From assembly GCA_963678675.1 (NCBI GenBank), contig OY783193.1, positions 13,524,208 through 13,588,207 on the forward strand: a stretch of 64,000 nucleotides of DNA, given 5' to 3'. Origin of the DNA: Xiphydria camelus. Lineage: Eukaryota; Arthropoda; Insecta; Hymenoptera; Xiphydriidae. The notes beneath the pieces were generated by a model. It did not search any database and was not told where the DNA came from. It saw nothing but the letters and a program-made list of their open reading frames with translations. The position numbers and the translations under genes were made by a program. How positions within the stretch are numbered: the stretch's first letter is position 1; each line of letters opens with the position of its first letter. Below are positions 1 through 10,620 of the stretch, piece by piece.

Positions 1-459
1 TTATTTATATGTATAGAATTGCAATAAATAGTAAGTATAACATTTAGGGCCGGTTTATTCACCTTCAGACACATTGACTGCCATATAATGTACTTTAACC
101 CGGCAGCGGTGGTGGCTGGCAGTCAACGTGTTATAGGTATGGAGAGACGTGCCGACTAACTTCAAGCCTTCACCACTAGTTGCGCACGATTGTTCGCCGT
201 ATCCCCTCCAAGCAGTTGCACGGTCCCAATGGGGAAGTTCACTGCCAAACTTCACCACTTGACGGCAGCACCACTGCCTAGGCTTTTCCGCGCGCATTTC
301 AATCCATTAAATACAACAATGAATTATTTATTTAAAAATTACACATATATCGATGATTCGAAATCTGTAGTCTAGCAGTTGGAGCATAAAAATAATGAAA
401 TTAGATATCTATAAATGTATTTTACGTATATTGTGATCTATAAATCGTTTGAGGTTTAA

Positions 460-852
460 GGTAGTTGGACCGCTATAGCACTTTTCGAGCAATTTTTTAA
501 AACTTGTCAGATTTTAGATTACCTATAAAAAAACTGATAACTTTTCCTTATGAATAAAATCATTCTGACGTTTAAAAATAGAGATATTCGGTTTTTATTT
601 CTCCATTGAATTCCATGAGAGAGACAGGGCCGTACTACGCCGCGCGCACGCCCGCACGCGCACGACTGCGGAAGCTCCAGACGGCTCTGTCTCTCTCATT
701 GATTTCAATGGAGAAATAAAAACCGAATATCTCTATTTCTAAACGTCAGAATGATTTCATTTATAAGGAAAAGTTATCAGTTTTTTTATAATCTAAAATC
801 TGACAAAATTTTTAAAAAATTGCGCGAAAAGTGTTATAGCGGTCCAACTACC
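460..852. mobile_element. TTAA-flanked foldback element
   Basis: Arms of about 185 bp (GGTAGTTGGACCGCTATAGC at the left, complement at the right) surround a short CpG-rich loop. TTAA lies at 456-459 and 853-856, suggesting piggyBac- or Kolobok-type insertion. Confidence 0.8.
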
Positions 853-1199
853 TTAAATCCTATTACATTATGTTATGCTGTATACGTATTGGAAAGCACG
901 TCGTTCTGTGGGTATACCAAGAAATGATGGTATCTGCATTAATGTTTTTATGCTATAAAGAATTTGGTGACCAAAACGTTGGATCCAAACTACTGCTATT
1001 ATCATTTGAAGTTGAGGTGTTCGGCAAATTAAAATAGTTATTTGCATTGTACAAGCATAATCTGAAATAAAAAATATATTGCTCATGATCTAACTGATCA
1101 TTTTTTTACCATACGTGTATTCGAATGATTTCTTTCATAAATAATGAAATTGTTAAGGTTATGAGGATTGTATCCACATATGTGATTTGGAATTTATCT

Positions 1200-1412
1200 C
1201 TACATGTCTAGAAGATCTTTCTTCTTTCCTTGCAAAGAAGCTCCCCGACGATTTAATTCACCTTTTAATTGAGCTACTGTCCAATTAAAATATTTGTCAC
1301 TCATTCTTTGTTTGTATCTATCCGCGTAATGTACCAAGTACTGCAGTGCCCTCTGCGCTGAGTTTGACAAATGAAGATCCCCATACGTTCGCCGCCTTAC
1401 CGGGAACAACAC
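1200..1412 (-). pseudogene. SAP-motif ORF fragment, probably transposon-derived
   Basis: The minus-strand frame contains a SAP-like DNA-binding motif (FNWTVAQLKGELNRRG, then ASLQGKKKDLLDM) preceded by an internal Met (MSDKYF). Such SAP starts are common in transposon-associated insect proteins. The frame ends right after the motif, so only a fragment remains. It could also be the first exon of a host gene. Confidence 0.35.
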
Positions 1413-1563
1413 AGCATATTGCAGGCGGACTGTATCTACTACTCGCTATAGCTCCGACTCTGTTGGCTGCAGCATCATGGTATCCCTTGTCGAAGAGATC
1501 GCTGTATTATAATTCATTTTTACATTATCGCGTGATTCGATTCGGGAAAGTATCGAGGCCTGT

Positions 1564-1824
1564 CCTGCTAAAAATCTTCGACAGAAAATGATAGAATATT
1601 ATATAGACAAGATTTAAAAATACCATAGAGTAAGAATTTTTATCGTTTCTTTAATGACTTTTACATTGAATACTATAAGAAACGATAAGATCAACATAAG
1701 ATCTGTATAATTTTCTATAATATTAAATATGAAAATGATAGAAAATGATTGGTTTCACGCTCCATGATATTTTCGAATCATTTCTGCGATTTTCTATCGT
1801 TTTCTATCGGGCATTTTTAGCAGG
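1564..1824. mobile_element. Small inverted-repeat element
   Basis: CCTGCTAAAAAT at the left is matched by ATTTTTAGCAGG at the right. Subterminal repeats of a GATAGAAAA motif continue inward on both arms. Confidence 0.6.
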
Positions 1825-2093
1825 GTGACAAACTACAGTAAGGTACATACTCGCGGCGAAAATGACGACGTCGTTTAGATATTGCAACATTTCGCGACAG
1901 CTGATTAACCCACCCTCTTGATAATTCATGATGTCAACGAACAATTACAATACCATGAAATCTCCTTCAAAGCGATCGCCCAGGTCGTAGAAGCAATACA
2001 CGTAGCGCGATATAAACTTATTTTCTTCGTTCCCTTTTTCTCTCCTTTTTTCTCGCTTTCTCAGCTAGTAAAGATCAGCCGACGCTGACCTTA

Positions 2094-2952
2094 GGGGTCA
2101 TCCATATATTACGGAAGACGTTTAAGGGGGAGGGGGGGGGGGGGTGAATATTTCTTACAGTGTCTTACAATGGGGGGGGGGGGGGGTCTAGACCTCATCT
2201 TACGTGAGAAATTCCTAGCCAAAAATGCTATCAAATCACTCAATACAGATTGAAAGAAGCGCTGTACTTTGCATCAAATAAAGCAGTAACAATAGACAAA
2301 AGAATGTGCAAAACCCAGGATCAAGCAGAGAAGAGGCGACCTGCACGAATGGCATTGCGTCGTGATCGGGAGCTTATGTGCATCTTCCGAGATAGTGAAA
2401 CGGGAGTGGAGGACGTCGAGTGGGTTGAGGAGCAGGACGTCTCTACTGAGGATATATTTTATTAAACGAAGTTTAAAAATGAAGTTACTTGAACTGAGTG
2501 AATATATGTTTTCTAATGTTTTCCGTTGATACGAAGAGTTAGAACGAGGATGAAGTGCATAAAGAAATATACTGTAGTTGACTATAAACTTTACATCAAT
2601 CGTGTTGGGCTTCCACTCGGATAAAAGACGCTGTTGATACACGATTAGAGAATAGCCAATAATGAAGAGTCTATTTAAACAGCTCCTATGTACAGCATCC
2701 TCGTTTTGACTATGTATGATGCTATTGTTTAGCAGGACCGTCTCGAAATATAGTCAATCTCTTCCTAATATTCATCTGATATTTGAAAGCAGTATAAACG
2801 GCAAGCTCAAGAATGACTTAAAAAAAGTTACGTCTTATGTAAGATTGGGGGGGGGGGGGGGCGGTCATCTGGAATCTTACAGTATCTTACACTGGGGGGA
2901 GGAGGGGTCAAAAAGAGGCCAAAAATGTTTTACGTAATATATGGATGGCCCC
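2094..2952. mobile_element. TIR element with TTA duplication and poly-G tracts
   Basis: GGGGTCATCCATATATTACG at the left is matched by its complement at the right, with TTA at 2091-2093 and 2953-2955. Inside are two pairs of G-runs of 10-15 bases near each arm. Short internal ORFs are not recognised as transposase. Confidence 0.7.
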
Positions 2953-3125
2953 TTACCGTGACGCATTTTATTCGATATCGCAACGCGTCAATGAACCTGC
3001 ACCGATAACGCGATCTTAACAATTTCGCTAGCCTCAATTGGGCGAAATCGAATCTCGGCGACACGCGCATCTCACGATGCGTTTGCGATAATTCATTTAC
3101 AACGAGCGTCTTGTTATCTTTGCAG

Positions 3126-4375
3126 ACAACTGAAGCAGAACTGGAAATGCAATTGGCGACCCTGCAACTTCACGCGGCCGGACTCCCAGGTACGGATAGA
3201 ATCGTTTCGTCGCTTCGAATATTTGATTGCGACTAATTTTCCAATGAGGATGCATCGTGACACATTGAGATAACGAATTTTTTCTCTCATTCAGCAAACC
3301 CCGATAACCTTGAAAGAGCGAAACGTGCCATAGAAACTGCCGCCGACAAGACTGTACAACTAATTTGCCGTAGCATGTCTTGCGGATGGGCCGTTTATGA
3401 CGCCGCTAGCGACCCTTCCATGCTAAGTATCAAATATTTCATGCGAAACACGTGAGTTCATAAACACTGCTTAACCAAATTACCCACCTATATGAAAAAA
3501 TAGTATCTTATGTCATTAGGTGGAAATCCGAGGTTTTTTCAGACTGTGTTTAATTAGGTCGTATCTCACGAGGTATGGTGGGAGGGCGAGAACGCTCGTC
3601 CCCTCACCATGCCTCGTGCTACGACCTAAATGCAGTCTTAAAAATCCGAGGATTTCAGCCGAATGACATAATAGTATATTATACTATTTTGTCTCACGAA
3701 TTCCCATTTCTCAAAACAAAACAAACAGAAGTATACACGGCTCATTTCACGTTGCGGTTATCAATTTGGTTAAAGGACCCTCTTCGGACTAACAATAAGC
3801 AATCTTTTGATAGCCTTCGGACTCCCGGTCGGCGTCACGCGGGAAAAACGCCATCTTACGGTCTAAAAATAGGCTGGAAAAGGCCTCGAAATGGGCATGA
3901 GTGAGGAAAATACATTAAAAATCTTTTACACATATATTTCATATCGTACAATTCAGTTACCAATGACTCAGTTTTATGACTATTCATATCGTCGGTAATA
4001 TCTATTGACCACGCTGGCACATACCTACCTATATTATATGAAAAAAAATCCAGTTAAAATCGTTTACAGATTTATTTCATATCGTGCAATTCAGTTACCA
4101 ATAACTCGGTTTCTATTCCCACTATAAAATTACTTTCAGTTAAAAAAATTCTCAAAATCGCGTACGAGATCCCCGCGCGATTATTCGTATCGTCGGTGAA
4201 CTTAATAACTCCGTCTTTTCCTTTCAGCTGCTCTTGCCCCAACAATAGCTTCAAATGCATCCGAACGAAGAACGATGTATCGGTAAGTGCCTATGAATAC
4301 CGCTGCAGGCAGAACACGACGGACCAGGATATAAAGTTTCCGGAGAACGCTACTAACTCAACCGTCATATTTTAA
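3126..4375 (+). CDS. 3'-terminal exons of an unidentified cysteine-containing, probably extracellular protein
   Basis: Three exons join in phase: 3126-3189 (after a TTTGCAG acceptor, donor GTACGG), 3295-3451 (acceptor ATTCAG, donor GTGAGT) and 4228-4375 (acceptor TTTCAG, stop TAA at 4373). The roughly 122 encoded residues have no internal stop. They start with an amphipathic helical stretch (TEAELEMQLATLQ), then a Cys-bearing part (LICRSMSCGW, CSCPNNSFKC, EYRCRQN) with four N-glycosylation sequons near the C terminus (NNS, NTT, NAT, NST). The mix of Cys and sequons suggests an extracellular protein, which is inference. I do not recognise the family. The 5' exon with a signal peptide was not found; it may lie beyond the element at 2094-2952. 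The intron 3452-4227 carries a dispersed repeat. Confidence 0.6.
3545..3640. repeat. Hairpin at start of dispersed repeat
   Basis: TAGGTCGTATCTCACGAGG pairs with CCTCGTGCTACGACCTA around a short loop of its own palindromic sequence. It marks the left edge of the dispersed repeat that follows. Confidence 0.6.
3595..3905 (+). repeat. Dispersed repeat, copy 1 (other copy at 60529-60820)
   Basis: About 310 bp is closely similar in the same orientation to 60529-60820, from CTCGTCCCCTCA to AAATGGGCATGAGTGAG. It lies in an intron of the gene at 3126-4375. No transposase or clear tRNA-like head is visible. Confidence 0.75.
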
Positions 4376-4535
4376 GACACCTACATGTCTTAAAACTTGA
4401 GGTCACTTTTAAGACGTTTAATACCATCTTAATATGTTAAGACACTGTAAGTGTCTTACAATAAGACACTTCAAACGTCTTATACTAAGACGGTTAGATG
4501 TATTGGAATATAAGACTCTAAAAACGTCTTGCAAT
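4371..4535. repeat. Cluster of short TTAAGAC/GTCTTA inverted motifs
   Basis: About ten alternating copies of AAGAC and GTCTT-type motifs within 165 bp make many small hairpins. They begin at the stop codon of the preceding gene, so they would lie in its 3' UTR. The texture resembles other motif-rich elements in the window. Confidence 0.5.
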
Positions 4536-4860
4536 AATTATCCACAAATGTATAATTTTCAAACGTACATGTGAGCGCGAAATTATTCATAGTCAATATG
4601 AATGCATTACAGGCGAGTCAATAAACATCGAAAATGTAATAATTTTTCTCATCAGAGTAATATTATAAAGTTCGATATTAAAGAAATTCATTGGAAATGT
4701 ATTCAAATCCACAATGAATCCAGCTCTCACAAATCGAAACACTGAAATAAACACATCGCGTCAAAAAATTGCACTAATACTAACAAAAATATTGAAGTAA
4801 TGATGAGTGTATATCTCTAAGGGAAAGGTATTTTTAGTTATTTAAATGAAAAATCCAGAA

Positions 4861-5343
4861 TTATATTGTTTTCACTTTATTGGTGATTGAGAAAACAAAA
4901 TTTATTCCAACATGAAATAAAAATTTATTTACCGTATTTTTCAACTCGTTCGAGATGACTATCGCAGTTTCTTCAGTCTCAAAAAGTTCATCCACCTTGT
5001 CAACTGGAGGTTCTGTGTAAATAACCTTCCCACCTGTGCTGTCTTTTAGGTTAGTTGTTGGCAATATCATTTGCATTGGAGCACCAGCACAATATTCAAT
5101 TCATTATGGTCATCAATTATGCTGTCATCCGCATCATACCACATGTCCGATGCTTGATGTTTTTTTTGAATGATAATGTCTGTGTTTACTATCATCAAAC
5201 AATGATGGATCGCGAGCACATAATTTCTTAAACTCTTCCAACACAACTTCAGCGTCAGGCTGATTATCTCGTGAGAGAAATGTAACACACTTGCGTCGTT
5301 GACCTAATGCACAAAACACTGTTTTTTCTTTTTTTTTCGACAT
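4861..5343 (-). pseudogene. Frameshifted unidentified ORF remnant
   Basis: From ATG 5343 (minus) the sequence reads SKKKEKTVFCALGQRRKCVT, then DAEVVLEEFKKLCARD. It changes frame at an eight-base homopolymer (5160-5167), continues as SDMWYDADDSIIDDHNELN, and changes frame again near 5070 into VDKVDELFETEETAIVIS. Codon-like texture and acidic character persist across the shifts, which suggests a decayed protein-coding copy. Family not recognised. Confidence 0.4.
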
Positions 5344-5474
5344 TTTTGCACAGCAAAATATGCACAGCAAACAACCTCCGAAAAATGACGTGCTTGTTGG
5401 CCGCGTTGAATTTTACAGAAAGTGAGCTGAGGTGAGGTCGAAAAAGGAGGGGAAGGTCCCGTAACCTAACAGTA

Positions 5475-5655
5475 CAGGGGCCCCTTTCTCGAACTCGCTC
5501 GTACCTGCGTGCACGCATCTTAGCGAATAGACCAATCAGGATCAAGTATTCCGTTGTGGTGGGGTTACGGACAACGGAATACTTGATCCTGATTGGTCTA
5601 TTCGCTAAGATGCGTGCACGCAAAGATACGAGCGAGTTCGAGAAAGGGGCCCCAG
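5475..5655. mobile_element. Near-perfect palindromic foldback element
   Basis: Arms of about 80 bp starting CAGGGGCCCCTTTCTCGAAC are almost identical in inverted orientation around a short loop. AGTA occurs on both sides and may be part of a target duplication. Confidence 0.8.
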
Positions 5656-6499
5656 TAAAGTACGCTAAACCCTGTTCCAACCGAGCCGAAAACCGTATAC
5701 CGAACGGTACACGTCATGTGCAGTAGAGTGCGCTCGTCGGTTTTTTCCTCGGGACCGGCGTTACTTGAGTAAAGAGAGAGAGTGTACAAATTTTCTGTAA
5801 ACGGTACGCGACATATACGGCTGATGTAGATATTTTTTTATTAACAAATAATAAAAAGAAATAAAGGATACAAATTCGGCTGATGTGTTGACATTGACAA
5901 TGAATAGAATTCAACGTGAAAATGAACTGTCATGCTCGATGTGTTTCTTTAATTGTCACCCTTGTCGAAAACCACTACAGCGGATTGAACACTACAGTGG
6001 TCAGTAGTGGTTTCTACAATAGTGGTCATAGTACACGTAAATTAGACGTATAAACATGGAATAGGAGAAATAATTTATGAAGTTTTCATATTACGTATAC
6101 ATTTTCGTAATGGGATCAGGAACAAAACCCTACAAAGTTTCCAATTGTCCAGTGTCCGCAACATCCCTTATTTTGCAAAAAACCACCCCCGGATCGTACA
6201 TTATGTCGGTTTTTCTCAATTTCCTCGTAAACCGTTGTTCAAACGTAAAAAATGTATAGAACCATAAATATTTGCCATTAAATTCTACACAAAAATTGTT
6301 CTATAAATATGTTAGCTAATCCTTACTGAATTCTCGAAAAATACGTTTAAAGTTAAGGATAGTTTTTAGCAGGCCGTTAAAATTTTATTATTATATTAAT
6401 ATGTCAAGTTCAGCGAGGCGTCAACGCACTTGTGACACAAACTTGTAGTATGCATTACGGTGGATTATTTACGGATTTTAGTCAGTGTTAAAAATGTGT

Positions 6500-6533
6500 A
6501 TTATTATTATTATTATTATTATTTTATCCTTGT
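6500..6533. repeat. ATT trinucleotide microsatellite
   Basis: About ten consecutive TTA/ATT units. Confidence 0.9.
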
Positions 6534-6583
6534 ACGAAATTTTTAACAAAGTTCCAGAACGAACTGCTGACTAGAGCGATCAT

Positions 6584-7722
6584 TGCGAATTTGTAGTGGA
6601 TGGTGGTAATTTGATTCACCGTGTGGCATGGCCAAAACAGAGTACATTTCGTGACATTTACTCGGCCTATGTTAACTTTATACGTAAACACTATGGTCAC
6701 TATGTAACTTATTACAAAGTCTTGAACGACAAAAACGACTCCTGAAGCGCACTTCGGCTACAATTGCATTCAGTGAAAATACACCAATACGCGATCAATA
6801 AAAGATATTGTTAAGTAATATAGCTAACAAAGATCGTTTAATTTCTCAACTTGTCGAGAGGCTAAATTCTGAAAATATTAATACTCTTACTGCTTTAGAC
6901 GATGCTGACTTACTAATCGTTACAACCGCCATCGATCTATCAAGTCAACACGACACTGTAGTTGTAGTTGGTCAGGATGTCGATCTTCTTTCTCTTATAT
7001 TGCTCTTCTCTTGCTCCTCAAGATAAGGATATTTTGTTTTTGAAACCAGCCCAAGGAAATATAAAGAAAAGGATTTATAGATCTTCTGATATGCAATCAT
7101 CCAATGTTAGTAAAAATATTAAAGAAACTGTTCTTTTTGCACATGCGTTTAGTGGTTGTGATACCACTTTTGCGTTTTTCTGAAAAGGCAAATCTCAAAT
7201 CGTAAACATATTAAACAAGAGAAAGGATTTGGAAGATGTATATATTTTCAATAGTTTTCAATCTCCGAAAGAGCAAATTGAAAGTGCTGGTGAGAAATTC
7301 ACACTTGCGTTATATAAAGCTGAACGGAAAGAAACTTCTAGCTACAGATTTATTTATTTTAATAAGTTGGTTGGCTAATCCAATCATGCCGTAATTTTAT
7401 CTAGATTGCCACCAACATCTGCAGCATTAAAACAGCATTCTTACCGGGTATTTCACCAAATTCAATCTTGGCGAGGAAAAGATATACAGTCAACGCGCAG
7501 TGGGGTTGGAAAAAAATGGGCAACATTTTATCACCAGTTTTTACTACCGTGGCGCCGGCTCCGATTTCTGTTCTGAAAGTTATATCGTGCAGCTGTAAAA
7601 AGGGTTGTGGTAAGCGATGTGCATGTCTTAGACTTGGATTACATTGTTCAAACATGTGCTCCAACTGCCATGGACAGGGTTGGTTCAATGCACCACCTGA
7701 CGAGATATTTTATATATATTAA
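6584..7722 (+). pseudogene. Degenerate transposon-associated ORF, 3' half (nuclease-like and Cys-cluster region)
   Basis: Translating across frames recovers pieces of an ORF family found in many copies in arthropod genomes. In order they are FVVDGGNLIHRVAWP, DADLLIVTTAIDL, TVVVVGQDVDLLSL, LFAHAFSGCDTTFAFF, LPPTSAALKQHSYRVF and a terminal cysteine cluster (CSCKKGCGKRCACLRLGLHC). Conserved Asp residues in the first motifs resemble a PIN/FEN-like nuclease fold, which is inference. At least four frameshifts or stops break it. It is probably the C-terminal half of the same family whose N-terminal half is at 14623-16735. No function is assigned. Confidence 0.7.
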
Positions 7723-8054
7723 GAAGATATTAAATGGAGAGGACCTAACAAATGAATTAAAAAAACATGTTAGTGGATTAGGCCTATTAGGGACACCATT
7801 TAAAAATAACGCTCCGGGAGCTCTACCTCATGGGTGGTGTTGAAACGAGCTCAAATTAGAAAATGCATAGTTATAATGCTCTAAAATCCCTTTCAAATTT
7901 TAAAAATTGACTTAGATAATACTTATGTAGCGATATTATAGCACTAGATATCTATAAAAATCACTACAATTAAAGCCACATTTTACATGCTAAAAACTAC
8001 ACCTAACTTTGAACGTTATTTGCGGAAATTCAGAGAGGATTAGCTAAAATGCTT

Positions 8055-9142
8055 ATAGTCCAGGAAAGTTGTACCTATCGCCGTACATAGCGTGAAAAAA
8101 AATTCTGGACAAGCTGATTTTTTCAGGGTTTGTCAGCGACTGTCTCCTAAGTGTAAAATTAGCAAAATCGGAAACTTTCCCCTTGGACTTTTGAGGAATA
8201 GGGGCTGTTTTTTGAAAATTATGCTATAACAAAATTATTAGACTGAAATTGTACATAAGAACATTCTCTATTACTTTGTCTTATGAAAGTTGTTTATAAA
8301 TGTATTATTTTCGGACTTAGCGGCCGTTTCCCGCCTCCGGAGGGGGGGGGGGGGGCCCTTGGGGGTGGCTTTTGAAAAGTTTTTTTTTCAGCAAATTGTC
8401 CCTTATGAAAGTTCTTCATAATACATGTACAAACAACCTTTCCTTATGAACTTTTTTGCAACTTGATTATTTTTGGAGGTAGCGCCCAGTACACGAAGAA
8501 TTGGGGTAGTTTTGTGATTTTGGTTTAGCTCTGCGAATTTTAGCAATATTAAAGTTGTCCATAATAAAAAAACATACAACGTTCGTTCTGATATGTATTT
8601 ATTTCCCCAAAAAGAAACAGATGGATGCGATGAAACTGATTTTATGGAATTCACGACCATGTAAATGAATGTTATAAAAAATCTAAATTAGGTATTCGTA
8701 TCGTCCTCTTTTGTCTGATGGGCCTGGTTTTGGCGCCTCAGATTTACTGTTGTCTGCTTGTTTTGTTGCTTCGTGTGAAGTGAAGTCGTCGTCGTCAGAA
8801 TCGCTGTCAGAATTCTCGAAAACTGTAGGAGATAGTAGGGACCCTTGGGGGTGGTTTTTGAAAAGTTTGTTTTTCAGCAAATTGTCCCTTATGAAAGTTA
8901 TTCATAATAAATGTACAAACAACTTTTCCTTATGAACTTTTTTTGCAATTTGATTATTTTTTGAGGTAGCGCCCAGTACACGAAGAATTGGGGTTCAATA
9001 AAATAGCCCCTATTCCTCAAAAGTCCAAGGGGAAAGTTTCCGATTTTGCTAATTGTACACTTAGGAGACAGTCGCTGACAAACCCTGAAAAAATCAGCTT
9101 GTCCGGAATTTTTTTTTTTCAAACGACAACTTTCCTGGACTA
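8055..9142. mobile_element. 1.1 kb TIR element with internal direct repeats
   Basis: TAGTCCAGGAAAGTTG at the left and its complement at the right begin arms of about 155 bp. Inside, a roughly 160 bp unit (from CCCTTGGGGGTGG to CACGAAGAATTGGGG) occurs twice directly, at about 8355-8515 and 8838-8997. A minus-strand acidic/serine ORF tail lies between them at 8683-8880. Confidence 0.75.
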
Positions 9143-9397
9143 CTACAGTGCTTCCAGGACCGGCCCAATAGTCTCTTGTAAATATTAGCCTTCTTCGCAG
9201 AGCAGTCATAAACCATTGGCAAGCGGCGCTTTTAACAATCTGCGTATGCATGGATCAGTTGCGTTTTACTTCCAGTCAAATATCTAGCTCTCTTCAAAAT
9301 ACGGCGTTCATCTGATCAGAGACAATTTTACTTGGACCAAAGGAATATTATATTTTCAACTAGAAGAAATATTTCTTTACACTTTAAATTATTATGT

Positions 9398-9645
9398 CTT
9401 TGACTAGATGACCTATTTCTTGTCGCGAAAGACGCGAGTAATTGTCTCCAATACAACTTTTTTCGAGGTAAATATAGATATCTCAGTTAGTAAGAAATAT
9501 TCTGTTATGCCAAAGACATATTTCTTTGACTAGATGACCTATTTCTTGCCGCGAAAGACGCGAGTAATTGTCTTGAATACAACTTTTTTCGAAGCAAATA
9601 TAGATATCTCAGTTAGTAAGAAATATTCTGTTACGCCGAAGACAT
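9398..9645 (+). repeat. Tandem duplication of about 124 bp
   Basis: Two adjacent copies of a unit containing TTTGACTAGATGACCTATTT and GAAAGACGCGAGTAATTGTC differ at only a few positions. They lie in a stretch rich in AGAAATATTTCTT motifs (9270-9910). Confidence 0.85.
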
Positions 9646-10620
9646 ATTTCTTTATTTCAAAAACGCACTTCTTTTGCCAAATAACATCACAGTTCGAATC
9701 GAAGGTACAAGGATTCAAAAGAAATAAATGCTCCTTCATTTGTACAACTGTTTCTGTCGGACCAAAGAAATATATCTTTCATTGAAATATTTGCTTTTTC
9801 GATGAAAGATTTCTTTGGACTAAAAAAATATAGTTTCGGAGCTATACAAAGAAATATTTCTTTCAACCCGAATAAAATGTCTTTGATCCAAAGAATTTTT
9901 TTTCTCAGTGTAGCCTGAAGAATCCGCGCGGGCTCGGGCGAAAGTATGTATAACAACGATGATTCGGTTGCGCCGTCGGTTCGGACTCGATGAAAAGACT
10001 GCGGACTCATTCTCGCTGCGCGATCTAATTCTGAAATTATTACAAACCTTGTCTCATTTGAAATAGGCAAGACATAATTAAAGTCCATTGAAATGTGATC
10101 GGTAGAAATTGATAAAATAGATACCAAAATATCGTGAGAAACCCGAGCAGAGACTCACAACACTCGCATCTCGCGGCTTTCGAGCGTTTTTCGTAGGATT
10201 TTCAAACGAGACCGGATTCAACGGACGATGAGACTAAGGACGCCCGTCACTTCAGGTCAGTTGCTCTAGCACACGCCCTGCGTCGAAGGAGACAAATTTT
10301 CGAAGTATGCAGAAGAAATATAGATATTAGGAACACGTTATACCTACAATAATTAAAATAAGTCCCTTTTCATTACTGGAGATAAATGTTCCGCTTCCCC
10401 GAACAGCCAATTAAAAAAAGTACAATATATTTGACGGCCGTGCGCATATCTACTAATCTACAATTATTAATTGTAGATTACTTAATTGTCATATGTAACA
10501 GTTAATAATGAATAATATAATGACGCTTATACGTACATGCCTGAGGCTTTAAAATTTCCAGGCGGGGTGCACGTGTAATGCGCATATCTATATATGTATA
10601 TGTACAATCGAATAACTTAA

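Noticed and set aside
48..70. GGGCCGGTTTATTCACC resembling a Harbinger-like MITE end after TTA
   Set aside because: No complementary right end was found within reach, so the element could not be defined.
5264..5680. 138-codon minus-strand ORF
   Set aside because: It runs through the palindromic foldback element at 5475-5655 and out of frame with the decayed ORF below it.
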